Assembly: GCA_032719365.1 (NCBI GenBank)
Contig: CM064866.1
Coordinates: 8,289,781 to 8,353,780, forward strand
Source of the DNA: Prinsepia uniflora
Taxonomy: Eukaryota; Streptophyta; Magnoliopsida; Rosales; Rosaceae
Reading direction: 5' to 3'
Length of the DNA: 64,000 bases
Part shown: one piece after another, positions 23,645-35,525 of the stretch
Position numbering within the stretch: the stretch's first letter is position 1
How the letters are laid out: each line of letters opens with the position of its first letter
Notes under the pieces: model-generated
Told to the model about the DNA's origin: nothing
Seen by the model: the letters and a program-made list of their open reading frames with translations, nothing else
Database searches by the model: none
Made by a program: the position numbers and the translations under genes

Positions 23645-26600
23645 TGATCACATGGGACCGTTCCCAAATCCCATGGGATTAACGTGGGACACGCCTAATC
23701 CCGTCTGACACGAAGTGTCAGACCAGGGAAATTTCTATCTCTAGCCCTCACAGGGCGTCCAGAGTATGCCAGGATTGTAGGAGGAGGAGTGTGATGTCTC
23801 GTCTCTGCTACAGCCCGCATCCGCAATCAACCTGAAGGGCATTAAAATATGAAAAGTCGTGAGTGGACAAAATAATATTTTAATAAAAACATTTTCACAT
23901 AAGATACTTTATGCCCTTCACTAAAAGCATATGCATGCATTCAAAAACCATTTATCAATCATTCATAAAATCATTTGAAAACGTATTCTCAAAACCTTTC
24001 AAGGGTTCATGCCCGGTCCCCATAAACCGACATGACCCATAAAAACTATTCAAGGTTTCATGCCGGTTCCCATAAACCGTCATGAACCATAAATCCATTT
24101 GGGTCCCCGACCCGAAATCACTTTCCATAGAGGTGGGAACTCAACCCAAATCAACATACGTGGGTCTCAGCCCAAAACCATTCTCAATGAAATACCAAAA
24201 CATAGAACACGGGGTCTCCACCCCAAACCATTTCCAAAACATCAAGTACGGGGTATCCACCCCCAAATCATTTCTAAAACATCAATCATGGAACACGGGG
24301 TCTCCGCCCCCAAATCACAAAAACACATACGTACTCATACGTATAACCCATCTACGGCTCTTCCGAGAAGATGCCAACTCGGAGCACACAGCCCCTAGGG
24401 AACACATCCCCGAAATATGTCACGATATCATCTCTATACTAGTGTGCACACTACTCGGGGTCTCACTCCGAGTCTTCTCCCAGGAATTCTCCATCTGGTA
24501 GGCTAAATCTCTGGATCTAGTCCGAGCTCTCTCTCTGGATCTAGTCCACACATCTCTCCGGAAGCTGGTCCGGGACCACATCATAATACATATCTCCCAC
24601 TCCTGGAACGGAATCCCTATGGGGATACCCACTCTGGTATGTGGATCGTGACTCTCCAGGTCGACGTCTGGAGGAGACCATATAATCATATGGAGGGTTC
24701 ATTCATTTTCAAATACTTTATTTATCTCAACTGGGTCTCATACCCGATTCATCTTTATAGGATTCCTCGAATCCGATTCAAATCACTTTCACAGGCCTCG
24801 GCCTAAATCCATAGTTCAATATGGTCTCATGCCCGAATTCTCATTTCACAATTGAACTGGGACTCAAGCCCGATTTCACAATCAACTGACCCTCTAGCCC
24901 GATATCACGAATAACTGGGCCCTAAGCCCGAAACCATAAATCAACATGGCCTCCAGCCAGATTTCACAACCAATAGGGCCTCAAGCCTGATACTAAAACC
25001 AAATGGGCCCCAAGCCCAGATCATAAATCAACGGGGCCCTCAGCCCGATCGTATAACTCAAATGGACTTCAAGTCCAAGAGTTCATAAATCAAATGGGTC
25101 TCGTGCCCGTTTTCATATTTCAAATCCAAAACTCATTCATTAAACCCTCGTTGAAAACCTAGCACGTATAAGCATCGTATAAAATCAGAAATCTCGAAAT
25201 ACGTGAAAATACGTAAATCCTAGGATACCACAAACAAATGCACTCATGGCATCATAAAACATTAATTAAAACACTTATAAAACATTTATGCATGCATCGA
25301 ATTCATAAAACAAGTCCACACACAGACCGTCTGAAGTCGCGCCTCGATACGCGTGTCATACGCCTCTCCCGGACCAATCGTCATCTTCAGGAGTCCCGAA
25401 CCTTTGCAAATTAATTTAGAGGGTTACTAACTACTTAAATAACCCCTCACTAAAGCCCCATAAATTTTCGGGATTTTTAACTATTTTTAAACTTGATCCT
25501 AAACCTTCGGACGTCCCGAACTATATCGAAACGATGTCTGATCGACTCAAAACCAGTCCCAAAATGTTCGATACATCGAATAGATGATTTCATAAGTTGA
25601 AGTCATCCCCAAAAAGTAGGCCACGCACTGCCACGCGCCGCTGAAAGGGCCCTGCACGTGGGCTCACGAGCCACTTTTCAATCACCCTCTTCTTGTGATT
25701 GAACCGGGTCCAGCCAGTTAGCCTGTAAGTCCGATCCGCCTGGACCAGCGTGACCGGTCTGGCTTGGTTTCTCACCCATTTTTCGTCCAATCCTTTCCAT
25801 TTCAATCCCAATCTTTCTATCTCAACATTATCAATCTATTTACACGATTAGAATCAAAGAAAACGGCCTAAAACTTGGTTGTTCGATCTCCCCTTCTCAC
25901 GGCCGGTTTTCCCAGCCACTCCTCAGGGCTACCCCGCCATCATCTGTCGTCTAAACCCACCCCTAGACCGTCCTTCTAATCCAATAACCACTCTCCACTC
26001 AACAGATAACAACCCAACCGTTAAAATCCAAAAATTCAAATAAAATGAATGAAAAAGGATGCTATCAGTTTACCTCCCTCTGTCGTCCACGACGGCACTT
26101 GCTCCAGCCTCCGTTCGACTCACCTCACCCTCCTCTCTCACTCAGTCTCACAGGCAAGAAGTGGATGAAGGTAGGTGAAGGTTGGGGTGGTATGTTTGGG
26201 CGTGGGTTTCGGGTTTGGATGGGATGAAACAGAGAAGATGATGTGCATGAATGAGGGAAAAGAGGAAATGGATGAGTGACAAGTATCACTCAACCCCTGA
26301 GGTCTGGGAAAGATCTGGGCCCACAAAAAAAAACTTTACTTTTTGCCTCGTAAAACGTATCACCGTAAATAGTTCCTTGGAACTTCCGTGAACCGTAACT
26401 TCTTCGTCGAATGTCCGAATTCGACATGCCGCCTATCTACAGATTCGTATCATCATGATCTACGTAACGGTCCTTGGCCCTCGGCCATCGGACCACCTGG
26501 GTTAAAAGTCAACTCTTTGCTCCTATTCAACTAAATTACCAAAATACCCCCGAACTTCCGAAAATCATAACTTCTTCCTCGAACGTCGGAATCGAGCGTG

Positions 26601-26805
26601 ACACCTGTCTATGAACTCGTTACGTCCCATCATTGGTCAAAGTCCAATTGACCGCCTGAACGAAAAGTCAACGATTCACCCATTCCAAGGGCAAAATCGT
26701 CATTTTGCCCAGTCCGTCCGTTAATCCTCGTCTAATCCCCGATTAGCCTTGCTAATCCATCATTAACTCTTAATTAATCCCGATAATTCGGGACGGGTCG
26801 TTACA
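23645..26805 (-). repeat. 5' LTR of the minus element
   Basis: About 3.15 kb. The left end is a decayed TGATCACATGGGACCG (expected TGACAGGACCC) and the right end GGGACGGGTCGTTACA. It carries the palindrome GTCTGACAC/GTGTCAGAC at 23703-23723, reversed GGGCC-type microrepeats, and the head palindrome at 26271-26294. Confidence 0.78.
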
Positions 26806-28404
26806 TATGGACCCTACCTCTATTTCTTCAATTTTTAAATTTTCCCTTGCTGCCACGCACCCCTTGCTACTTGCCACTCTTCTCGTCTCATTCATCCTCC
26901 TATGTGGCATAAAGATTATCACATATCATTCGCAGCAACTCAACCTAAGCAATCAATTTCCTTGATACCATTTCTTTCCTCGGTTACTTGTTATCCCTTA
27001 TCCAAATTTCTTTCTTATTCTCGCTTTTCTCCTCCCAATTCTATTTTTTTTAGATAACATTTCAAGTGAATTTGAACCTAATTCCATCTCCCAAGACGTC
27101 ATTGATCCTCAATGGCGGATTGCCATGCAAGCTGAACTTGATACTCTAGAACATAACCACACATGGTCTCTTATTCCCTTACCGGTTGGTCAAAAATCTA
27201 TTGGATGTAAATGGGGTTAACAAAATAAAATACAACTCTGATTGTTCCATTGAGTGCTATAAGGCTTGTCTTGTTGCAAAAGATTATACTCAAATTAAAG
27301 GTGTTGATTATTTGTACACATTTTCCACCACTGCTAAGCTCACGACCGTCGTTGCCTTCTTGCTCTTGGTGCCTCTAGAAACTAGTTCCTTCAACAATTA
27401 GATGTCTAAAATGCCCTCCTCCATGACAATCTCGACAAAGAAGTCTACATGGAAGTTCCTCCTGGTTTGTGCCGGCAGGGGGAGAATTTTGTATGTCGGC
27501 TTCACAAGTCTCTTTATGACTTAAAACAAGCTTCCCAACATTGTTTCGCAAAATTTTCTCATGTCGTTCAATCATCAAGATTTCAACAATCCAAAGCATA
27601 TTATTCCTTATTTACGAAGATACATGGAAATTCTATCACTGTCGTTCTCATTTATGTAAATGATATAATTGCTACATGCAATAATGCAGAAGCAATCACA
27701 GATTTCAAAGAATCTCTACTACAACAATTTTGTATCAAGGATCTCACAAATATGAAGTATTTTTTGGGCAATGAAGTCTCACAATCCAAAAAGGGAATTT
27801 TTATAAGGAAATATGCGTTAGATATTCTCAAAGATGTCAAAATATTAGTAGTTCTCCAACAAAGAAACATTTAAAGCTCAATCTTGATGATAGTGATTTA
27901 CTTCATGATCCCACCAAATTATTCAGTACAAATCCTGAGCCAATTTATTCAATATTCTCGAAAGCACTGACATTGTTTATTCGGTGCAAATCATGAGCAT
28001 CTTTATGCAAAATCCTCGAAAGTTGCCATACGAGTTTTAAGATTTATTAAAGGATCTCTGGGGCAAGGTTTATTCTTTTCTGCAGAAAATAAGCTTTATT
28101 ATGACCATATTGTGATTCAGATCATGATGGGCGTCCAACCACGCAAAAATCCATCATTGGATATTGTGTAGTTTTTGGTGATTCACTAATATCTCGAAAA
28201 TCGAAGAAACAATCTTATGTGGCAAAGTCAACAAATGAGGTAGAATATCAAGCCATGCCAAGTACTTGTTTGGAAATAACTTGGCTACGATATATATTGC
28301 ATGACTTTAAAGTCACTTTAGAATGTCTGGTACCATTTTATTGTCACAATCAAGTCGTTGTACACATAGTAGCAAATCCAGTTTTTCATGAGCGTACAAA
28401 ACTG
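26806..28404 (+). pseudogene. Copia A part 4: reverse transcriptase and RNase H region
   Basis: Plus-strand frames give copia reverse transcriptase motifs in order: AMQAELDTLEHNHTW near 27130, an EVYMEVPPGL segment near 27440, LHKSLYDLKQA near 27500, and YVNDIIATC near 27652 in place of the usual YVDD, so a catalytic aspartate is lost. RNase H remnants follow: STNEVEYQAM near 28228 and NPVFHERTK near 28376. The match stops at about 28404, and the C-terminus and 3' LTR are missing. Several stops and frameshifts make it inactive. Confidence 0.82.
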
Positions 28405-29004
28405 TTTACATCCAAAAAAATCCCATTGGGCCAAAGTCAATAGATAAAAGGAATTGAAGGCCCAAATCAAAGAATGATCCAGCCCCTCAGCACCCACTTG
28501 GAATGTGAATAAGATATAAGGTGAGGGCAGTTCTGACACACGGAGAATTTGAAAGAAAAGGGAAGTTTCCAATGGAATAACCAATAACGAGAAGGAACAA
28601 GCTTTTCAAATGACCAACAATCAACCAATAAAACTCAGCAAATTGATCTCCACCAATTTCTGAACTTATGAAAACTTAATCAGATTTCATGGTTTAAAAA
28701 AGTTAGGCCCTTATGGAAAAATTTGTTTCTTTCGACCTAGGAAATCAAGATGCAGTTTCTAATTTCATCTCCTTAAGCATTTATACAAACGCCTAATCGT
28801 CTTTTTGACCCGCTTTAGTAGCATCGTCATAATGGTTAGCTTCATCATGCACTAACGTTCATTCTGACTAAACATTATCTTAATGGTTAACCTCATTCCA
28901 AATCCCAATTCATGGATGGTCATTGAGGCTTGCAGAGATTAACCTTCTTTTTTACTAAACATCGTCATGAGGGTTAATTATCCCTACTTATTGGCTCCCG
29001 GAAA
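28405..29004. other. Unassigned sequence after copia A
   Basis: No coding motif or clear repeat boundary. It could be the rearranged end of copia A or an older element. Confidence 0.3.
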
Positions 29005-29118
29005 GTCATCCTGACTACTGATTTACGAAAGGTTAGCCTGACTACCGATTCACCAAAAGTCATTCTGACTACCGATTCACAGATAGTCATTTCGACTGCC
29101 AATTCATGGCCGGTCACA
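29005..29118 (+). repeat. 27-base tandem repeat, about four copies
   Basis: Units read approximately GAAAGTCATCCTGACTACCG plus ATTCACC with a few substitutions. Looser relatives with 'catcrtcatgagggttaa' precede at 28820-28980. Confidence 0.75.
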
Positions 29119-30616
29119 GAGGTATTCAAATCTCTCTTTCGACGTTTTGTCATCGCCTTTGAGTACTCTGCCATCTTATGACATAATTTTTAACAGATAT
29201 TCATTTCAATTGATGATTCTGGAATTTCATGCTTGATACGAGCTTGAATGCGAAGTAAATAATTTTCTTTTACGCACTTGTAATTTCACTTTTTGCTCAA
29301 TTCAATTATAGTACTTTTACATTCTAGTATCAATACTTTTATTTCCATCTTAATACAAACCAATTTTTCTTAAGTAGCAATTGGTACTCATGATACACCA
29401 TTCAAGCGTGATTCATGACTATCCAAGTCAGAATACCATCTTTGAGTATTAGTCTGAATACTTTGATTTGAGGGAACCTAAGACCTCTAGCCACTTTACT
29501 ACTGAAATAACAACGTCGCTAACCTGAATATCATGGCGAGTAACTGAACTTAGACTATGATGGAAAGAAAAATATTGAAGTCCTTGAAGAAGGCATAGAA
29601 AAGAATAACGCAAAATAATCTTGTCTGCTTGCCTGACGATCATTTGATCAGAAGAAAGGTTTTTTGATCAAAATCAAAACTCATCTACGTTGTCTAATAG
29701 TAGTCTCTACTTATGGCACGCCTGCACTCGAGCTGAAGGTCTGCTTGCATCCTGGTCTGTCTATTTAAGGAACGAAAAATAGGTAAAGGCCTATTACACT
29801 TAGCTCATCTAGCATCATCCACATCACATCACCAACGAAAAGCAACACTTCGTGTGGTCCACCCCTCACTTCGCAGACTTGATTCAGCTCACTTTGCAGA
29901 CTTGATTCAGCACGAAGGTCTAGAAAGGGTTTCCTTAGGCCCACTCGACTCCTAACCAACATCCACATCTAAATCACTCGAGATACAGAGCCCAGCTCGA
30001 CGTCCAAGTGATCATTGACTCAAAATACAGAGCCTAGCTCGACATCTGAGTCAGTTCCAATCTCAGGATACAGATCCTTACTCGACTTCTAAGACTAACT
30101 AACCACCACATCACATATCCACTCGGAACACATCATCTGAGTACCAACAAATTCCCCATTCACAATCATACAACACTATCGAGAAACACATATTTATGAT
30201 ATATATACTTATTCCGTAAACCATAACCATATTGTCCACATTTCAAATTTTGTGCTCAAGCCCAAACACATTTGTCATTTATCCTCATACAACATGATCA
30301 ATCATTTGTTTTTTCAAAAATCATCAAGTAATTTATTCGAAAATCATATTTAAATCATTTCAATATAAATTCATTATTTAAACAAAACACATTGCCCTTT
30401 TGAAATCGGGTTCGCAACGCAACACCACTGCCACAAAATCTCATAAACGTATACCCCAAATCCATTTATAATTAAAAAAAAAATCATTTTGAAAACCAAA
30501 TTCAAATCATTGCCAATAACCTTGGGCTCGTATTCAAGTCAAACCAAATTCCAAATACTTCCATAAAATTATCAAATATGCTATGTTCAGAAATAAGATA
30601 TTCAAACCTATGCTTT
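29119..30616. repeat. Degenerate repeat sequence, LTR-like in places
   Basis: Three imperfect copies of a ~45-base unit with 'gatacagagcc(c/t)agctcgac' occur at about 29975-30095. From 30240 on, 'gggctcaagcccaaa'-like and 'tcgaaaatcat' segments resemble the minus-strand long-LTR family. Short open frames have no recognised domain. Exact boundaries could not be drawn. Confidence 0.35.
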
Positions 30617-31420
30617 GATACCAAGTTCACAGGATCCGTCCTGAAATTCCGTGAAAACCGGGCCAGTCCTGCTCCCTTCTGACAACTCTTGTCAGACAAA
30701 TAATATTACTAATTTTAAACCTATCCATATTTTATTAAATTGACCAAATTAAATCCACCTTTACGGGACTACCGCCCACGTCAAACCCACTACCTCAACA
30801 AGTAGTGGTATTCGCAAGTTCCACCAATTTCATATTTACTTTAATACTACTTATAATATCAATCTTTAGTTTGCACAACATAACCCGCATTCAACTAAAA
30901 ATGTTTATATAAGTAGTAACCGTATACTAGTCTCTAGCTAAACACTTTATTTTACATTCACAACATTTGTGTTTAGTTCCTATAACTTATCCAAATCACC
31001 ATAACTTATCCTTTCATTCATCCTATACACAATACTCATAGTCACATTGTTATTATGCTTATATCATAATATTAAGTATGTCATAATGTTAACTTATACT
31101 ATATCAACATACATCACCTTATCCTCACATATACCATCATATATAACTATCCTCACATATACCATCATATATAACATCATGTCATCATCAACATAATCAT
31201 CTCATCAACACACCATCATCAACATATTCATCTAATCATTTCTTTATCATATAATCATCATCCATGTACAAGAACGTATCATCATAAAATGACCATATCA
31301 CTACCGAAAATCATACGTGTTAATCTTGAACTTTACTTATACATCATTTTCACCCACTTCCAAATCATCATATCCCATACTTATATTCCACTAAAGATCC
31401 TTTTTAGTCCTAGAATAATC
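30617..31420 (-). repeat. Diverged minus-strand LTR end with primer-site-like sequence
   Basis: The complement at 30617-30630 reads TTGGTATCAAAGCA, an initiator-tRNA-Met type primer site, directly after a minus-strand LTR-like end (ACGGATCCTGTGA). A TCTGACAA/TTGTCAGA hairpin at 30678-30696 matches the position of the GTCTGACAC/GTGTCAGAC hairpin in the main family. No gag follows on the minus strand. Beyond about 30770 the sequence is AT-rich and the far end is not defined. Confidence 0.4.
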
Positions 31421-32506
31421 TTCCAAAATTGTTAGGATTTAAATAAGAATTTTAAATAACACCTAATACTTACATGCACAGAGATGATTATTACAAAAAG
31501 AAAGGGAAAAAGAAAAGACATCATTTTGGTTTTTTCTTCGATACAAAAATATGCAAGGAACAGCGCTACAAAGTACAAACGTTACTGAGGAAGCGCTTCA
31601 AAAAAAAAAATAATAATTATTGAGAGAGTAATGTGAAAGGAAAACGACACTCCATTGCGATATCCATTTCGACTCTTCTCCGATTCCCGCTGGCATTTAG
31701 CAGTATCTTATCGATTTCTTGAAACCCTAGCTCACTATTCATTTGCGTCTCTAATTTCGCTTCTTCATCTAAACCGCAGGCTCCATTTCTCCGAAAATGG
31801 TTCGGCTTCTGAAATTCTGCGAAACTCGATCTAGTTATATATGTATATATTATATATATTATATGTTGTATGATGCTGTTCGATTCATGACTTTTTGATC
31901 GTATAATTAACCTAGAATGGTGCAACTATATCTGTAATAGCAAGTGATTGAGATTTGAAGACTCAGAAATGCACTTTGGTAAAGCCGTTTTGGCACACGC
32001 ATTGACTCAAATTGTTCAGATTCTTTGATATGTGGGTTGTGATTTCTTATGCTGTTAGATTTATCCGAAACTGGAAAGATAAATATGAAAACTTCGAATT
32101 AGTTGGAACCTGATTACAATATACGGGGTAATTCTTTTTTTGCAATACTATAAATTTGTGAATCAAATCAAACAGTTTTGATTTCTTTAGCGAAACATGG
32201 CGAAAAGAATTTCTCTAACCTGATTAGGTTACAGCTACTTAGTGTCTCGTGATGCCCCAAATAGAAAGAAATATGTTCCTCACGGCAAAGAATGGGTTGA
32301 GAGTTTAGAACAGAGTGAGGTTTTATCCATGGATGGCTGATAGCCCTTGGCTTTGGCTTAGTTTGTAAAGAAAGGTGTTCGTGGTGCTGGGAAGAGGCAG
32401 ATCCAAGCTTCCTGTCTGGCTTATTCAAAATTGTAATTGCTAGGGCTGCTGCTTGGGGAAACATGTTTTTGTGCTGGATCAAAGTACAGAAGATTTGGCA
32501 TAGGAA
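31421..32506 (+). other. Possible 5' region of the downstream HMG/mobile-domain gene
   Basis: A pyrimidine-rich stretch with 'gaaaccctagctc' (31722-31734), a common plant 5'-leader motif, precedes an ATG at about 31798 (MVRLLKFCET). The frame closes soon after in AT-rich sequence that could be an intron. No homology is recognised, and the link to the exons at 34460 is inference from position only. Confidence 0.25.
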
Positions 32507-32515
32507 TAATTTTTA

Positions 32516-32772
32516 AGCTTATTACGCTAAGTGCACTAGGAACACGCCACGAAATCTCAAAATGCATCAGAAATGGAAATTTGTCTCAGTGTACTACGGG
32601 AACGGTAACACCGTCAATACTGTTGCACCAACCGTCCATCTCCGTTATTAACACCGTGAAAACTAATGACGTGGCAGTCATATTACAAATTTTTAAGGGT
32701 AATTTAGACATTTGATGTCTCTTATTAAATTTTATATTAATTTCTTTTTAATATACATTTTTTTCCTTATAT
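32516..32772 (+). repeat. Left terminal inverted repeat of the MULE
   Basis: Matches the complement of 33861-34115 over ~255 bases with scattered substitutions, including 'gtaacaccgtcaata', 'ctccgttattaacaccgt' and 'tttaagggtaatttagac'. Confidence 0.88.
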
Positions 32773-32804
32773 CCCCTCCCCCCTCTCCCCTCTCCCCGGC
32801 CGAG

Positions 32805-33829
32805 TCAAGCTGCAAGACCAGTCCCAGTCGACTCGTCCGGACAAAATGGTACCCAAAATTCGGATTCAGTTTCTGTCTATCCGGTTCTTGCTTTGAATGT
32901 GATGGGTATAGTGGCTGTGCTGATCGCAGTTGTTGTGGCTCGAAACGGTGTCGTTATCGTCTTTCTTCTGTGGAGCTGAACTAGAAAATAACTGTTCGAA
33001 CCCAAAAACCGACCCGGATTTGGACGAACCGCAAATGGAGCAAACTGGAACGGTGAGAACCGGAGTTACTCTGACGTTGGCTGAATACGACCTTTCCATT
33101 CCTCTATGCTTCAATCTGGGCCCACCGTTGAAGCTGCTTGGACTACTCGAGCTCTGCTCCAAGCTCTGAAATACGATTTTCCAAGGCGAGTTCATCCTCA
33201 GCGAGTCCACTGATACACCCCTGCTCGCCACCGTAGAAGATTCACCCGCCGCCCTTCGCATTGGGCTCCGCCCCACTCTTGGTTGATCGGCCAGTGGTCT
33301 CTACTTTGTGGTATCTCGAGTCTTCACCGTTCGCATCCGCGCCTATTTCGGGTTGGTCTGGTGGGTAGAAATGGTCAGGTTTGGGTGATTCGGGTTTGGT
33401 TTATCTGAATCAAGCGAGAGTCGCAGTAAATCCTCGTGCTTGTGCCCAGACGACGAGGACGAGAGGGAGAGCCGAGACGAAATCGAAACCGATTCGCAAT
33501 CGGAGTCTTTTAGCAAGAGCAAGCTCAAGGAAGAGTCAGAGCAAGAAGAGGAAGACGACAGAGATTTCGAACTCCTGTGAAGAAAATACTTCAGAGATTT
33601 AGGCACATTTGTGCTGATAGACGTTGTCGTTTTCAGAGCCTCGCTCTTTGCGTGAGCGCTGTTACTATTGTTCTGGTACAGCTTCTTTAGGCCTAAGAGC
33701 TCCCTCCACCGACTCGAACACCTCGGCGCCTTTGGAGAAAACAGGTACGAGTCGCCTCCGGAGATATCAAGTCTTCTGCGACGAAGGTAGCAGGAGTTCA
33801 GTCGCAGTGAGGGGGTAGGGGAGAAGGGG

Positions 33830-33835
<6 letters not shown>
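32805..33835 (-). pseudogene. Captured serine-rich plant protein CDS, broken
   Basis: One minus-strand frame stays open from about 33835 to 32866 apart from two in-frame TAG/TAA-type stops at 33343-33345 and 33301-33303. A one-base shift near 32866 leads to a natural-looking end (..TGTGLAA, stop at 32805-32807). Segments in order: an R/K-rich start with PKAPRCSSRWRELLGLKKL, serine-rich blocks (KSLSSSSSCSDSS), then SSSPSSFNGGPRLKHRGMER and SYSANVRVTPVL. This looks like an intronless plant protein of unknown function; I recall such conserved blocks from uncharacterised plant proteins but cannot name the family. About 320 codons were captured, nearly complete if the N-terminus is close to 33835. 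It is read toward the left inverted repeat. Confidence 0.7.
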
Positions 33836-33860
<25 letters not shown>

Positions 33861-33867
<7 letters not shown>

Positions 33868-34115
33868 GAAAAAATGTATATAAAAAGAAAATAATATAAA
33901 ATTTAATAAGAGACATCAAATGTCTAAATTACCCTTAAAAATTTGTAATATGATTGCCACGTCATCAGTTTTTACGGTGTTAATAACGGAGATGGATGGT
34001 TGGTGCAATTGTATTGACGGTGTTACCGTTTCCACAGCACACTGAGGCAAATTTCCGTTCCTGGTGCATTTTGAGATTTCGTGGTGTGTTCTTAGTGCAC
34101 TTGGCGTAATAAACC
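33861..34115 (-). repeat. Right terminal inverted repeat of the MULE
   Basis: Complement of the left repeat. A (TA)n tract at about 33833-33864 lies at its inner edge. Confidence 0.88.
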
Positions 34116-34459
34116 TAATTTTTATGGTGGACATCTTGAGACATAATTCGTGCTACTATGATGTAACCTGGACTATTTACAGAACATAGAATAGTATTTG
34201 TAATCACTTTATTTATGATGTCTTTTTGCTAGTACCATCTATAAAAATGTTGTTAACTCAAGTCTTTGCAGGTATTATTGTAACTAAAGTCATCTGAAAG
34301 AATAACCCAGATCTTCATAAATTAAAACAGCGACATACATCTATAATTTCCGTTTGAAATTATAAACCCGTGGTTTTGCAATCATCTATGTTGATTAAGT
34401 CATTTTTTCCATAAGAACGTCAAAAACTTTAGTTCAAATTTATGCTTAAAATGTGAGGA

Positions 34460-35525
34460 GCATTAGAAGGAAAGAGGAAAAGAAAGAAGAAGAAGCAAGT
34501 CACCACTCCGCGCCGTGCTTGCTCATGGGTGTACTTCAGGTAGTAATCAGTTTCTGTAACCTGTATTTCTTCTGTATTAGAATATGCCTCTTTCTCCACC
34601 TTTACTGATTTGCAAGTGTCTTACTAATTTTTATAGTCGGGACTTTATCAAGGAGTACAGTGCTTCCCATCCTGAATCCTCGGGCCTTAAAGCTGTGAGC
34701 TTCTTTCTGTTTTCTTTTAAAATGTTTGGCAGTGCCTAAGTTACTTGAATAATACAATTAAAATATTAGGCATAGCTGCCTTTCATATCAGGCCACAAAG
34801 GCAGCTTCAGATGCATGGAAGTCTATGAGCCTTGAGGAAAAAGATAAATACACGAGGCGTGCTCGTGAAGTGTGGGATAGCTCGTTGAGTACAGCCCCCA
34901 CCCGTACCCCTAAGCCAAGAAAACAGGTAGCTTTTATTTTTTTGCATGGTGGTTGTTTATGTATTCATGGGATGAGATGAATCCTACAGTTTGGAAAATG
35001 CAGGCTAAACTAGTCACAAGATGCTCTCCTGGCCGTTTATACAATGTAATACAACGTCTCACACCCGAACAAAAGGCTGCAGTAAAGAGAATGGAATTTG
35101 GGAGCCTTCTTGACCTTAGATGCCGAACTCTCCGCCGAAGCTTGTGTCTTTGGCTCCTGGAAAAGTTTAACACTACTCGATGTAGCTTGGAGATTTGTGG
35201 TGAGCTCATTCCTTTAACACCAAAAGACGTGGAGCTTGTGATGGGATTAGCATCAAGTGGGAAAGACATCATAAACTCAGGGCCTGATGACTTGATTGCA
35301 GACTTACGGCTGAGTTATGATGCTTCAAATCACGGTATTTCAGTGAAGCTCCTAGAGGAAAGATTGGCAGCTCCTGAAGCAGGAGAGGAATTTCGGAGAT
35401 CAGTTGTGTTCCCTATGCATTGGGTACACTTTTGTCCCCAACATCAAGGCTGGATGTAAGCCCTTCATTCCTTCACTTTTTGATGAATATGGACCTTATC
35501 CGTCAATATAATTGGAGGAAATTCT
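34460..35525 (+). pseudogene. HMG-box / plant-mobile-domain-like gene, 5' exons
   Basis: Exons with consensus-type splice sites can be read. One ends at 34539 (lysine-rich, ..RRACSWVYF). The next, 34637-34694, encodes RDFIKEYSASHPESSGLKA and 34792-34926 encodes SDAWKSMSLEEKDKYTRRAR, together an HMG-box-like DNA-binding fold. From 35004 on, AKLVTRCSPGRLYNVIQRLT and a leucine-rich block (DLRCRTLRRSLCLWLLEKF; PLTPKDVELVMGLA) recall plant proteins with a mobile-domain-like region. A frameshift near 35405-35415 changes frame, after which ..DLIRQYNWRKF continues to 35525, where copia B is inserted. The gene resumes at 41396. The start codon is not certain, and an in-frame TGA precedes the lysine-rich segment. 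Confidence 0.65.

Larger units (their letters stand above)
21550..26805 (-). mobile_element. Minus-strand long-LTR element, no visible gag or pol
   Basis: The right (5') LTR covers about 23645-26805 and the left (3') LTR is truncated to 21550-22450. Between them is a ~1.2-kb interior. Next to the left LTR head, on the minus strand, lie AAGGGGGGAAGAT and, just before, TTTCGAGGACGAAATTC, resembling the pol end and polypurine tract of Tekay/Del-type elements. The primer site expected next to the 5' LTR is not visible. The right flank is TATGG, but the truncated left end prevents a check of the target duplication. It separates copia A parts 3 and 4. Confidence 0.75.
32516..34115 (-). mobile_element. 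Pack-MULE-like transposon carrying a captured coding sequence
   Basis: A 1600-base element has terminal inverted repeats of about 255 bases (outer ends AGCTTATTACGCTAAGTGCA and, complemented, GGTTTATTACGCCAAGTGCA). It is flanked by a perfect 9-base duplication TAATTTTTA (32507-32515 and 34116-34124). Long inverted repeats with a 9-base duplication are the signature of Mutator-like elements. No transposase is encoded, so it is non-autonomous. The GC-rich middle is an unrelated reading frame on the minus strand, the arrangement of Pack-MULEs. It lies just upstream of recognisable exons at 34460, perhaps in that gene's 5' region. Confidence 0.88.

Noticed and set aside
33381..33602. A 73-codon plus-strand frame within the Pack-MULE
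   Set aside because: Arginine-rich shadow of the serine-rich captured frame on the minus strand.
35456..35483. An intron starting at GTAAG (35456)
   Set aside because: No acceptor AG precedes the next coding segment, and another frame reads straight through with family-like sequence; a frameshift near 35410 explains it better.
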